From Firmicutes bacterium UBA2116 (GTDB taxonomy: Bacteria > Bacillota > Clostridia > Tissierellales > Sedimentibacteraceae), in NCBI GenBank assembly GCA_002331025.1, contig DCYG01000009.1, forward strand, positions 39,713 to 103,712: a DNA stretch of 64,000 nt, in the 5' to 3' direction. A program made the position numbers and the translations under genes. Position 1 is the first letter of the stretch, and each line of letters opens with the position of its first letter. Below the pieces are notes generated by a model. It ran no database searches, was not told the DNA's origin, and saw only the letters and a list, made by a program, of their open reading frames with translations. Shown here in pieces: positions 33,920-43,406 of this stretch.

Positions 33920-34783
33920 TCTTTTCATATCCTCCGGCAAAGGGCATTTTATAACTATTTCCTCCCCGGTAGACGGTTGCAAAAATTTCATTTCATAGCA
34001 ATGCAGTGCCTGTCTCTTAATTAAATTACTTTCACTTCCGTATAAGGCATCTCCTAATACTGTATGCCCTATATGCTTCATATGCACTCTTATCTGATGA
34101 GTCCGTCCCGTTTCAAGCTTTAATTTAACCAATGTAAGATTATTAAAACGCTTTTCCACACTATAGTGTGTAATACAATCCTTACCTGAAGGGTGGACAA
34201 TCCTTATAATATCATCTGCGTTAAGTCTTGCAATTGGTTCATTAATAGTTCCACAGTCCTTTTCTATAATCCCTTCTGCTATTGCATAGTAGTATTTATC
34301 AACCTTATTATCCTTCATTTGCTTTGACAGCTCATTATGCGCATATGGGTTTTTAGCTATTATAACAATTCCCGAGGTATTCATATCAAGACGGTTAACC
34401 AGCCTGACTTTTCTTTTGAGACCCTTTTCTCTGAAGTAATATGCAACACCATTGGCAATTGTATTATTTTGGTGAGACTTTGTCGGATGAACCACAATAT
34501 ATGGCGGTTTATTTACAACAAGTAAATCCTCATCCTCATAAACTATGCTTATAGGTATGTCTATGGCTGTATATTCATCTTCATCCTCGTCAAATTCCAA
34601 GGATAAAACATCACCTATGCATACTCTTTTGTTTAATCTCGTCACATTATCATTTAAAAAAATTTTATTGTTAAGCTCTAATTTTTTGGATAATCGTCTG
34701 GAAAAGTTTAATCTTTCGGACAATATGTCCTTTACAGTTTTGTCGTTTTCTTGTATTGTATAATTAAGAATATTATTATTCAT
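33890..34783 (-). CDS. RluA-family pseudouridine synthase
   Basis: With the ATG at 34783 (GGGAG 6 bases upstream) the protein has about 297 residues. It has an S4-like N-terminal RNA-binding region (FSRRLSKKLELNNKIFLNDN). The catalytic motif is VNRLDMNTSGIVIIAKN, with the nucleophilic aspartate, followed by LETGRTHQIRVHMKHIGHTVLGDALYG. This places it in the RluA/RluD group that makes pseudouridine in rRNA or tRNA; the exact site is unknown. The final residues (about IDGQLISD) and the stop fall within a dispersed repeat. Confidence 0.93.
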   Translation of the reverse strand: MNNNILNYTIQENDKTVKDILSERLNFSRRLSKKLELNNKIFLNDNVTRLNKRVCIGDVLSLEFDEDEDEYTAIDIPISIVYEDEDLLVVNKPPYIVVHPTKSHQNNTIANGVAYYFREKGLKRKVRLVNRLDMNTSGIVIIAKNPYAHNELSKQMKDNKVDKYYYAIAEGIIEKDCGTINEPIARLNADDIIRIVHPSGKDCITHYSVEKRFNNLTLVKLKLETGRTHQIRVHMKHIGHTVLGDALYGSESNLIKRQALHCYEMKFLQPSTGEEIVIKCPLPEDMKRTIDGQLISD

Positions 34784-34849
34784 TAAAAACTCCCGTAATT
34801 TCATCAATATAAATATAATATAAAAAGTATTTTATGTAAAGGGGATAAC

Positions 34850-35653
34850 ATGAAAGAAAAATTAATAAATATATCTGCGAATCACGACGAATACACTCTG
34901 CAAATAAAAGATAGGTTAATAGAACTGTTAAACAAAAACGGTTTTAAGCATAATGATGGATTTTCAAAGGGAGCAGAGCTAAATGTAACCATAGGCGGCG
35001 ACGGCTCCTTCTTAAAAGGTGTCAGGGACAGTAATTTTTCTAAAACTCCATTTGTCGGTATCAACACGGGAACCTTGGGATTTTATCCTGAAATATCGCC
35101 TGAAAAATTAGAAACCTTTGTATCAGATTACATATCCGGCAATTTTACCATCAACAGCGTTAGTTTAGTAGAATGTGAAATCAAAGCAGGAGGACGCAGC
35201 GAAATTTTATATGCAGTTAACGATATCGTTCTTAAAAGAAAAGATATGAAGACAATACATCTGGATGTATATATTGCTTCGAATCATTTAGAAAAAATAA
35301 GCGGGGACGGTCTTATAATCTCCTCACCCTTAGGAAGCTCTGCATATAATAAATCAGCAGGCGGCAGCTTAGTTTATCCTTCGCTTAAAACTTTGCAGAT
35401 TACACCTCTTTCACCTATAATTTCAAACGCTTACAGGTGCCTGGAATGCAGCATAATAGTTCCGCCGGAATTTGAAATATCAATTTTCCCTGAAAGAGAG
35501 GTTGATTACTATGTTGCAATAATGGCAGACGGATTTACATTTGAATATGAACAATTGGAAAGCATACAATTCAGAACTTCAAAAAAGGTAATTAACAGAT
35601 TAACCACAGGTAAATTTAATTATTGGAACGTTATTAAAGACAAATTTTTGTAG
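34850..35653 (+). CDS. nadK: NAD kinase
   Basis: The 267-residue protein has the NAD kinase motifs VTIGGDGSFLKGV (GGDG), VGINTGTLGFYPEI and DGLIISSPLGSSAYNKSAGGS. It makes NADP from NAD and ATP (or polyphosphate). The start has AAAGGGGATAAC upstream. It is divergent from rluA and probably transcribed alone, upstream of a chemoreceptor. Confidence 0.95.
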   Translation: MKEKLINISANHDEYTLQIKDRLIELLNKNGFKHNDGFSKGAELNVTIGGDGSFLKGVRDSNFSKTPFVGINTGTLGFYPEISPEKLETFVSDYISGNFTINSVSLVECEIKAGGRSEILYAVNDIVLKRKDMKTIHLDVYIASNHLEKISGDGLIISSPLGSSAYNKSAGGSLVYPSLKTLQITPLSPIISNAYRCLECSIIVPPEFEISIFPEREVDYYVAIMADGFTFEYEQLESIQFRTSKKVINRLTTGKFNYWNVIKDKFL

Positions 35654-35673
35654 GATGTGGTAATTTATTCCTC

Positions 35674-35700
35674 TTGATTTTATGCATAATCTGCCGATTT
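35674..35700 (+). promoter_or_regulatory. Candidate sigma-28 promoter of the first chemoreceptor gene
   Basis: TTGA (35674-35677), 15 bases, then GCCGATTT (35693-35700). This is close to the motility sigma-factor consensus TAAA-N15-GCCGATAW, about 46 bases before the start. Confidence 0.55.
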
Positions 35701-35746
35701 ATTATGTGGATAGAAAATTGACAATTTATAGACAGAGGATAACGGT

Positions 35747-37528
35747 ATGAAAAAATTAAAGGGTTTTAAAGGTTTTAAATTTTCTAAATTCAAAAAGAAT
35801 GTAAAACAAGACGCAGATAAAAAAAAGCTTAACCAATTTAACTTGAGAAATTATTTTCAAAATTCAAAAATATCTAAAAGGCTTGTTACAGGATTTTTGA
35901 TTGTTTCAATTATTACCGCAATAGTCGGTATTGTAGGTATAATCGGCATGAAGCAAATAAGTGATGCCGATAAAAGGTTATATGAACAGGAAACCGAGCC
36001 GATAGTACATTTATCGTATATGTTGAACAGCTTGAATGATATGCAAAAACATTTAAAAGACGCAATAATAAGTTCGGGTAAATTACAAGTAATCGATACA
36101 TTTGAAAAAGCGTTCTACGAACAGCATGAAAGTTTTAAAGCTTCATTAGAAGCATATAAAGTAGGACTTGATTCAGAAGGGTTAAGTGTATTAGCAAATG
36201 TGGAATCCATAATAAATAATTTTTATCTTACAAATTCTGAAAAAAGCTTCAGCCTTGCTAAGAGCGGCGATTTAACAGGTGCCTACATAGCTTCGCAATC
36301 TATATCAAGCTCGGTGGATTTTATTTTTACTTATCTTAATGATAGCATGAATTCCAAGGTACATCAGGTTGAACTGACTAGCAAATCAAATACCAATCTG
36401 TCAATACTGCTATCAATAGTATTAATAGCAGTTGTGGCGGCAGGGGTAATAATATCCATATTAATTGGTATCTTCATATCTAAAACGATATCCAATCCGA
36501 TTAACTTTATGGTGGATGCAGCCAATAAACTTGCTACAGGTGATACGGAAATAGACATCGAAATTAATTCAGACGATGAAATAGGCACTCTTGCCGTTGC
36601 ATTTAATGAGGTTGTGGAAGGAATAAAAAATCAAGTGGATTATGTATATAAAATAGCCGAAGGAGATTTATCCTTTACAATAATCCCAAGGTCTGACAAA
36701 GATATAATGGAAGTTTCTCTTGAAAAAACTATAGAGAAATTAAATAAGATTCTATCTGACATAAATGCGGCATCAATGCAAGTGCTGGCAGGATCAAATG
36801 AATTATCTAACGGTGCTCAGGAATTGTCGCAAGGAGCTACAGAACAAGCGAGTACGATAGAGGAGCTTTCAGCTTCCATAAATGAAATTTCAACACAAAT
36901 TCTTTCTAATGATGAAAACGTAAAATTGGCTGAAAAACATGTTAAATCAGCGGAAGCTACAGTTACAAAAAGCAATGAACAAATGCAAAGTATGCTTTAT
37001 TCAATGTCAGAAATAAATAAATCATCTAATGAAATCGCAAAAATAATCAAAGTTATAGATGATATTGCTTTCCAAACCAATATACTGGCTTTAAATGCAG
37101 CAGTAGAGGCTGCAAGAGCAGGTGCTGCCGGAAAGGGATTTGCGGTAGTTGCGGACGAGGTAAGAAATTTAGCTTCAAAAAGTGCTGATGCAGCAAAACA
37201 AACCACCGATTTAATCGAGAATTCAATTAAAGCAGTTAAAGATGGAACAAGCATAGCCGAAAGCACAGCCACACACCTTAAAAATATAGTGGACAGTACT
37301 AATCTTGTAGTAGAATCCATAAATAAAATATCGGAAGCTTCACAAGAGCAAGCTAATTCCATCAAGCAAATCAACGTTGGATTAGAACAGATTTCTGCAG
37401 TTGTACAAACAAATTCAGCATCTGCCGAAGAAAGTGCGGCGGCATGTGAAGAATTATCCGGACAAGCAGATATGTTGAAAGAACAAATTTCTGTATTTAA
37501 GCTAAGAGTTCCTGCCGAGAATATATAA
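35747..37528 (+). CDS. Methyl-accepting chemotaxis protein with 4HB-type sensor
   Basis: This 593-residue receptor has a basic cytoplasmic N-terminus, membrane helix 1 (about 47-68) and an external four-helix-bundle-like domain (about 70-215). Membrane helix 2 (about 222-248), a HAMP domain (about 250-300) and a long coiled-coil signalling domain follow. The highly conserved hairpin tip is IDDIAFQTNILALNAAVEAARAGAAGKGFAVVADEVRNLA. Ligand unknown. It feeds CheA/CheW, which are not in this window. Confidence 0.95.
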   Translation: MKKLKGFKGFKFSKFKKNVKQDADKKKLNQFNLRNYFQNSKISKRLVTGFLIVSIITAIVGIVGIIGMKQISDADKRLYEQETEPIVHLSYMLNSLNDMQKHLKDAIISSGKLQVIDTFEKAFYEQHESFKASLEAYKVGLDSEGLSVLANVESIINNFYLTNSEKSFSLAKSGDLTGAYIASQSISSSVDFIFTYLNDSMNSKVHQVELTSKSNTNLSILLSIVLIAVVAAGVIISILIGIFISKTISNPINFMVDAANKLATGDTEIDIEINSDDEIGTLAVAFNEVVEGIKNQVDYVYKIAEGDLSFTIIPRSDKDIMEVSLEKTIEKLNKILSDINAASMQVLAGSNELSNGAQELSQGATEQASTIEELSASINEISTQILSNDENVKLAEKHVKSAEATVTKSNEQMQSMLYSMSEINKSSNEIAKIIKVIDDIAFQTNILALNAAVEAARAGAAGKGFAVVADEVRNLASKSADAAKQTTDLIENSIKAVKDGTSIAESTATHLKNIVDSTNLVVESINKISEASQEQANSIKQINVGLEQISAVVQTNSASAEESAAACEELSGQADMLKEQISVFKLRVPAENI

Positions 37529-37535
37529 GAACATT

Positions 37536-37604
37536 AAAAATGAGATTCTTCTTTATCACCCAGGATGACAGCATTGTCATTCTGAGACTGGGAATCTCAT
37601 TTTT
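37536..37604. terminator. Bidirectional terminator formed by a family 1 repeat
   Basis: AAAAATGAGATTC (37536-37548) and GAATCTCATTTTT (37592-37604) are perfect inverted arms, with an inner ATGACA...TGTCAT stem. It lies between the convergent chemoreceptor and histidine kinase genes and has a T-run in both directions. Confidence 0.85.
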
Positions 37605-37607
37605 TTA

Positions 37608-38879
37608 TTACATCTTTAACGTAAACTTACTTCCTTCATTTACAGTACTTTCTACTGTCAACGAGAACCTGTGAACATCCGCTATCCACTTTGCTATGCT
37701 TAAACCAAGACCTGTACCGCCTTCACGATGGCGAGCCTTGTCTGCCCTGTAGAAGCGGTCAAATATTCTGCATAAGTCCTTTTTAGCTATTCCTATACCC
37801 GTATCTTCAACTGTAAATATCTTTTTATTTTTTTCAGTATATAAGCTTACCGTTATCTTTCCCTCTTCGGTATATTTTACGGCATTATCCACTAATATTA
37901 CTACTAATCTCCTGATTTTATCATAGTCTGCCTTTATTTTTATATCTTCTGCTACATTAACTATAAAATCCAGACCCTTCTTCTTAGCCAATACTTCCAT
38001 GCTTTGGCACACATTTTCTACGACTTCGGATAATAAAAATTCGGAAATAGCTAATTTCTCTTCATTAACATCGGCCTTTGCCAATATTAAAAGCTGATCA
38101 ATCAATTTTGCCATTACTCTCGTCTCAGAGTACGCATTATCCAACCAGACTTCATTTTCCTCCACCGTTCCTTCATCATCGCTTAATACAACGTCCAGAT
38201 TCGTCTGAATAACTGTAAGAGGCGTCCTGAGCTCATGAGAAGCATCCGCTACAAATTCCTTCTGCCTGATCCACGTATCTCTTATAGGTTTTATTGCCTG
38301 ACCGGTAAAAATAAAGCTGATAAATAACAATACCGCGGTTCCGGTTAAGCCTGTTACATATAGTACAGTCTTTAAAAATGACCACAGTATATCTTCATTT
38401 ATTGTATTTTGGTAAACCTGCACTACACTGCGACCGTTAATATCATCAAAGTAACGTGTATAAATTCTATAATTAAATCGACCTACCCTGCGTGAAGTAT
38501 ATGAATCCTTTTGGTCCGCAAAGGATTTTGCCGCAAGATTCTTAATCTCATCTGCAATTGTAATTTCATTTTCATTTGCCAGTATTCTGTCCAGATTTTC
38601 ATTATACATAATATAACAGGCGTCAAGTTTTTGAGGCCCGATAAAGGTTATGCTCGGTCCAATTCTATCGACGCCGAATCTTCCTGTTATACTGAAATTC
38701 ATATATGAAGAATTCCTATAGACATATACTCTAAGTGCTTCTGAACGCATTAATTCCTTATTTCCGTCTTCGAAAACCATACGGGTAAAGTTGTATATAC
38801 CTGCCGCTATAAAAATCATGAATGCGACCAATACTAAGCCCATATAAGCAGTTAATTTAAAATGCAACCTTCTAAACAT
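37608..38879 (-). CDS. Two-component sensor histidine kinase
   Basis: The ATG at 38879 is used because AAGGAGA lies 7 bases upstream; this gives about 423 residues and starts 1 base after the response-regulator stop. Two membrane helices (about 9-31 and 178-200) bracket an external sensor of about 145 residues. The HisKA phospho-acceptor is FVADASHELRTPLTVIQ, and the ATPase domain has LVDNAVKYTEEG, VEDTGIGIAKKD and GGTGLGLSIAKWI. Signal unknown. Confidence 0.94.
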   Translation of the reverse strand: MFRRLHFKLTAYMGLVLVAFMIFIAAGIYNFTRMVFEDGNKELMRSEALRVYVYRNSSYMNFSITGRFGVDRIGPSITFIGPQKLDACYIMYNENLDRILANENEITIADEIKNLAAKSFADQKDSYTSRRVGRFNYRIYTRYFDDINGRSVVQVYQNTINEDILWSFLKTVLYVTGLTGTAVLLFISFIFTGQAIKPIRDTWIRQKEFVADASHELRTPLTVIQTNLDVVLSDDEGTVEENEVWLDNAYSETRVMAKLIDQLLILAKADVNEEKLAISEFLLSEVVENVCQSMEVLAKKKGLDFIVNVAEDIKIKADYDKIRRLVVILVDNAVKYTEEGKITVSLYTEKNKKIFTVEDTGIGIAKKDLCRIFDRFYRADKARHREGGTGLGLSIAKWIADVHRFSLTVESTVNEGSKFTLKM

Positions 38880-38880
38880 A

Positions 38881-39549
38881 TTATTTCTCCTTGAGCATAT
38901 ACCCCACACCGCGAACAGTCTCTATTTTTGCATTTGTTTCGTCCAATCTTTTTCTAAGATGATGGACATAAATCTCTATATTGCTCTCCAATATATCTGC
39001 CTCAAGTCCCCATATCCTGTCTATGATCTGTTCGCGTGTAAAAACCTGTCTCGGTTTTTTTATGAACATTTCCATAAGCATTGCCTCTTTTAACGGCAGC
39101 TTAAACTCTTCATCAGCAATATATAAGAGATAATTTTTCACATCATATTTTATGCCTTCAAACTCATAAATTTCACCCACATAGTCATTGCTCTTTCTTC
39201 TGGCCAAAGCCTTTACTCTGGCTATAAGCTCTTTTGTTGCAAACGGCTTAACTAAGTAATCATCTGCACCGGTTTCGAGCCCATATACCCTGTCATCAAC
39301 CGTATCCTTTGCCGTAAGCATAATTACCGGAGTTTGAATACCGTTTTTTCTTATTGATTTCAATATTTCGATTCCGTCTGTTCCGGGAAGCATTATATCA
39401 AGAACAATTACATCATATATATCCTTTTCGGACAAAATAAGACCCTCATCACCGTCATTGGCAATATCAACATCAATTTTCTGCTTTGCAAACAAGTAAC
39501 TGAGTGCCTGCGTAATTTTTATTTCATCCTCAACGATTAATATTCTCAT
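38881..39549 (-). CDS. OmpR-family response regulator
   Basis: The 222-residue protein has a receiver domain with the acidic pocket (LIVEDE), phospho-acceptor VIVLDIMLPGTDG, MLTAKD and LVKPFATKEL. A C-terminal winged helix (about 128-222, with FTREQIIDRIWG and VHHLRKRLDE) follows. It is the first gene of the pair and is co-transcribed with the kinase. Confidence 0.96.
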   Translation of the reverse strand: MRILIVEDEIKITQALSYLFAKQKIDVDIANDGDEGLILSEKDIYDVIVLDIMLPGTDGIEILKSIRKNGIQTPVIMLTAKDTVDDRVYGLETGADDYLVKPFATKELIARVKALARRKSNDYVGEIYEFEGIKYDVKNYLLYIADEEFKLPLKEAMLMEMFIKKPRQVFTREQIIDRIWGLEADILESNIEIYVHHLRKRLDETNAKIETVRGVGYMLKEK

Positions 39550-39717
39550 ACATACCTCCTATAAGGTTCTAATATATCTATAATACTTCCCAAATCTTAA
39601 TTTTACATTAATATTATGTGAATAAAGGGCATTTTGTCAAGCAAAATAAGAACCTTATCCATTTACAACACCAGAAATGTCGAATGGGTACCTCAGAACC
39701 TTGTTGTTTCATAAAAA

Positions 39718-39750
39718 AGACCCTCGCCTATCAAGCAGAGGGCTCTTGTT
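39718..39750 (-). terminator. Terminator of the arginine-type operon
   Basis: GAGCCCTC and GAGGGTC form a stem, with GC/GC pairs inside, followed on the minus strand by six T. It lies about 20 bases past the symporter stop. Confidence 0.7.
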
Positions 39751-39769
39751 ATATTGAATAGTTTCTTTA

Positions 39770-41185
39770 TTACTTTATAGATGCTTTTTCTTTTGTCACT
39801 ATCGAACCAACAATTAATACTAATGTAGAAGCAATAATGCCAAGAAATACAGGATCTCCTAAAAATACATCATACCCAACAGTTAAGTACAGAACAGCCG
39901 GCACAAGAGTTCCCGTAACAATACTTAAAATAACCGCTTTGCTTGTAGCCTTTTCTTTATAGTATAGCGCCGCAATTATTGATGGAACTAAAGCAGAACC
40001 TATAATAGAAAATACCATGTATAAATAAGTAAACAGTGACTGGATAAACAAAGCTATCAGTAATCCTAATACACCAATTACTATTGTAACCTTAGGAAGC
40101 ATTTTACTCATTTTTTCTTCACTGATTTCTTTATTTAAGGAGCTTCCTACATCATATACCAAGTGTGTTGTTGCCAATATCAGGAATGAGTCAAAGGATG
40201 ACATAATAGCAGCAACTATTCCCGATATTGCAAGACCTCTGATAATCGGCGGATAATAATTCAGTATAAATACCGGAAGTGCCGCTTCAGGGTTTTCCAA
40301 TCCCGGCATTAAAACAAATGTTGCACAACCAATAACCAAAAGTGCGGCACCAAGTATCAAACCCATACCGCCCGAAATATAAAATGCTTTTTTAGCTGAC
40401 TTGTCATCCTTTGACGCAAGTGCTCTTTGAGGCATCGTCGGATCTCCTGGTACAGTAAGAAAATAAGCAAGAAAATAACCCAAAGCACCGGCACTAAAAC
40501 CGTTTATTAAAGGATTAGTCATAGAGGAACCTACGTTTGTATATGCTGTAGATACGGCTTCAAAACCTCCGGCATTATTAAGTCCTATAATCGGACCAAG
40601 TATAACGATGCCAATTATCATAATGACAAATTGAACGACATCTGTCCATACAACAGCATAAAATCCTCCAATAGAAGTATAAAGTATACATACTGCCGCC
40701 GCTATAGTTGTTGCCATCGGTAATGATAATGCCATATGTTCTCCGAACACATATAATATTACATTTCTTAATCCGGCAATATTGATGGCTACGATAGATA
40801 CAGCATATAGAATTATGACTATTGAGGAAATCAGCCTTGCGTTATTCCCAAATCTAAAAGAAATTATTTCAGCAATAGTTCTTTTTCCTGTTTCCCTGAT
40901 TTTACCGCTGATGTAACCAAAATAAAACAGACCTACACTAAAGCCTACATACATCCAAAAAACATTGCCTCCGATACCATTTTTATATGCGTCTCCGACG
41001 GCCCCCATAGTCATTCCGGAACCAACCATTGTTGCCATAATAGTACCTACTAATGCGACTAAGTTAAATCTTCTTCCGCCAAGTATAAAATCATCCATAG
41101 TTTTAATCTTTCCTTGTGCAATAAATCCTATAACTATCATTCCGGTCATGTATACTGCAAAAATAATTAAATCAGTTGTACCCAT
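39770..41185 (-). CDS. Sodium:solute symporter (SSS family)
   Basis: The ATG at 41185 is chosen for its AAGGAGG 5 bases upstream, giving about 471 residues. About 13 membrane segments are predicted. DDFILGGRRFNLVALVGTIMATMVGSGMTMG is the family's N-terminal region and ALASKDDKSAKKAFYISGG the central one. SSS members bring in amino acids, sugars or other organic solutes with sodium. As the last gene of the operon with two guanidine-modifying hydrolases and a RocB-type peptidase, it may import arginine, a methylated arginine or a related guanidino compound. Confidence 0.9.
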   Translation of the reverse strand: MGTTDLIIFAVYMTGMIVIGFIAQGKIKTMDDFILGGRRFNLVALVGTIMATMVGSGMTMGAVGDAYKNGIGGNVFWMYVGFSVGLFYFGYISGKIRETGKRTIAEIISFRFGNNARLISSIVIILYAVSIVAINIAGLRNVILYVFGEHMALSLPMATTIAAAVCILYTSIGGFYAVVWTDVVQFVIMIIGIVILGPIIGLNNAGGFEAVSTAYTNVGSSMTNPLINGFSAGALGYFLAYFLTVPGDPTMPQRALASKDDKSAKKAFYISGGMGLILGAALLVIGCATFVLMPGLENPEAALPVFILNYYPPIIRGLAISGIVAAIMSSFDSFLILATTHLVYDVGSSLNKEISEEKMSKMLPKVTIVIGVLGLLIALFIQSLFTYLYMVFSIIGSALVPSIIAALYYKEKATSKAVILSIVTGTLVPAVLYLTVGYDVFLGDPVFLGIIASTLVLIVGSIVTKEKASIK

Positions 41186-41253
41186 AACATCCTCCTTGAA
41201 AAATTTTATATTTATATTCAATACAATTATAGAGAATTAGTCTAATGTAATTT

Positions 41254-42201
41254 TTATAACTTAATCGTAATGCTGTCTTTAAAGGCTTTAACTACTGAAT
41301 TTACTGACATAATAATCGAATTATTATTTGCTTTGCTGGTGTAAAAACCAATGTGAGGTGTTGCTATAACATTTGGCAAATCAGATAATCTGTAATCCTC
41401 AGGAGGCTCACAATCATATACATCTACTGCAGCACCTGAAATTTTACCGCTTTTCAGCAACTCATATAATGCCTCATTATCTACTAACTCTGCTCTTGCA
41501 ACATTGATAAAATATGAATTTTCTTTCATGAGAGATAATAATTCTCTGCTTATAATCCCTTCATTCTCTTTAGTTGCTTTCATATGTAAAGATATGATAT
41601 CTGATTTTGAAAAAATTTCTTCAAACGGTACATATCTGATATTGTACTTGGTTTTAAGCTCTTCCGATTCATATATATCGCACGCTAAAACATCTGCCCC
41701 TAAAAGGGATGCTTTCTTCGCAACTATTGAACCAATGTTTCCCGTCCCTATAACACCAAGTACAGATCCTTCAATCTCAATGCCTTCCATATTTTCCTGC
41801 GTCCATTTTCTTTCCTTAAGATTTTTATCGGCAGCGGTTATTTTCCTTGCTAAAGAAAATGCACAGCTTAATGCAAATTCAGCTACTGCATTGTTACCGT
41901 ATCCTTCGATATTTAATACTTCAATACCCTTTTGATTTGCATATTCAGCATCAACAAAGTTCCACATACCGGTACCAATAAACTGCAAAATTTTTAAATT
42001 AGGTAAACTGTCAAGCATTTCATTGGTAAACTGCATAAGCGCAAACATTATAACATCGGCATCGTGAGCTCTTAACACAACTTCTTCAACACTTTCAGGA
42101 ATTCCGTCAAATACAGATACTTCGCCAATCTGGCATAATGGTTCAATTAAATGTTCATCCGTAATAAAGCATTTTGCATCAATAATACAAATTTTCATCA
42201 T
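41254..42201 (-). CDS. D-isomer-specific 2-hydroxyacid dehydrogenase
   Basis: The 315-residue protein has the NAD-binding segment LGVIGTGNIGSIVAKKASLLGA, the catalytic arginine region INVARAELVDNEAL, and C-terminal DLPNVIATPHIGFYTSKA with the catalytic histidine. It interconverts a 2-oxoacid and a D-2-hydroxyacid. It follows an aminotransferase gene by 10 bases, so it may reduce the oxoacid that enzyme makes. Confidence 0.9.
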   Translation of the reverse strand: MMKICIIDAKCFITDEHLIEPLCQIGEVSVFDGIPESVEEVVLRAHDADVIMFALMQFTNEMLDSLPNLKILQFIGTGMWNFVDAEYANQKGIEVLNIEGYGNNAVAEFALSCAFSLARKITAADKNLKERKWTQENMEGIEIEGSVLGVIGTGNIGSIVAKKASLLGADVLACDIYESEELKTKYNIRYVPFEEIFSKSDIISLHMKATKENEGIISRELLSLMKENSYFINVARAELVDNEALYELLKSGKISGAAVDVYDCEPPEDYRLSDLPNVIATPHIGFYTSKANNNSIIMSVNSVVKAFKDSITIKL

Positions 42202-42211
42202 ATCTCCTTTG

Positions 42212-43378
42212 CTAACTAAAAATACTCATACGATTAATGCGGTCAAATGCTTCTTTTATTTTATCCACACTGACTGTACACGCAATTCTCATATATCCTT
42301 CTCCACTCTTTCCAAATCCATTACCAGGTATCACCAAGACATGGGTCTCCTCGAAAAGTTTTTTTGCAACTTCCTCCGAAGATAACCCCGTTCCCTTTAT
42401 ATTAGGAAAAAGATAGAATGTCCCACGAGGAGGCAGTACGCTCATGTTCTTCGTTTCGCATATTCTTTCATAGGTGTAAAATACTCTTTCTTTAAAAGCT
42501 TCATATAATTTCGGCTGAATAAGCTTTCTGTTCCTGATAGCGTGAAGCATGCCCCTTTGTGAAATTGATGGAGCTGTAAATACATTGTTTTCGTTTATTT
42601 TTTCCATTGCATCAATAAGATAGCTGGGAGCTATAATATAACCGACGCGCCAGCCCGTCATGGCAAAGTCCTTAGACGCACTGCAAACAGTTATTGTCCT
42701 TTCTCTCATACCTTTGATATTCATAAACGGCATATTTTTTTCTTCACTGTCAAATGTGTACAGTCCGTAAATATCATCTGCAATAACTAATATGTCATAT
42801 TTTTCAGCAATTTCCGCAATTTTATATAAGGTATCATCGCTGAATCTTGCACCTGAAGGGTTATTCGGAGTGTTGATAATAATAGCTTTGGTTCTGTTCG
42901 TTATAAGCTTTTCCAATCTTTCAACATTAATCTGAAAACCCTCTTCCTCATACGTGTCAAGATAAACCGGAATGCCTCTTGTTAATTTAATCTGGTCAGG
43001 ATATGGGGTGAAAAATGGCTCATGTATTATTATTTCATCACCGTCATCTGTAATTGTTTCAAGAACCAGCCAAAGCCCTTGGCATGCACTGGTTGAAATA
43101 AATGTTTCGTCCACTGAAATATCAATATCGTAATCTTCCTTATAATACTTGCACACTTCTCTTCTCAATTCTTCGTCACCATAAAAATTCGTATAGTGAG
43201 TATGACCTTTTTTGGCATCTTCGAAAGCAGCGTTAATTATAATTTCATCTGTTGTAAAATCAGGATCACCAAAGGTTAAATCTATGATGTCATTATATTT
43301 GCCCATCATTGTTCCGATTTCGCCCATAGCCGATGCAACCGTATTCCAGTATCTTTTTGCAATATACTTATGTTTCAT
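42212..43378 (-). CDS. PLP-dependent class I aminotransferase
   Basis: From the ATG at 43378 (GGGAGG 7 bases upstream) the protein has about 388 residues. It has the class I fold with TFGDPDF, INTPNNPSGARFSDDTL, the aspartate in LVIADDIYG and the PLP lysine in TVCSASKDFAMTGWRVGY. The family transfers amino groups between an amino acid and a 2-oxoacid, often aspartate or an aromatic. In this operon the donor could be arginine, ornithine, citrulline or a methylated form; that is inference. Confidence 0.92.
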   Translation of the reverse strand: MKHKYIAKRYWNTVASAMGEIGTMMGKYNDIIDLTFGDPDFTTDEIIINAAFEDAKKGHTHYTNFYGDEELRREVCKYYKEDYDIDISVDETFISTSACQGLWLVLETITDDGDEIIIHEPFFTPYPDQIKLTRGIPVYLDTYEEEGFQINVERLEKLITNRTKAIIINTPNNPSGARFSDDTLYKIAEIAEKYDILVIADDIYGLYTFDSEEKNMPFMNIKGMRERTITVCSASKDFAMTGWRVGYIIAPSYLIDAMEKINENNVFTAPSISQRGMLHAIRNRKLIQPKLYEAFKERVFYTYERICETKNMSVLPPRGTFYLFPNIKGTGLSSEEVAKKLFEETHVLVIPGNGFGKSGEGYMRIACTVSVDKIKEAFDRINRMSIFS

Positions 43379-43406
43379 TACTTTTACCTCCCATAAGTTC
43401 ATTAAT

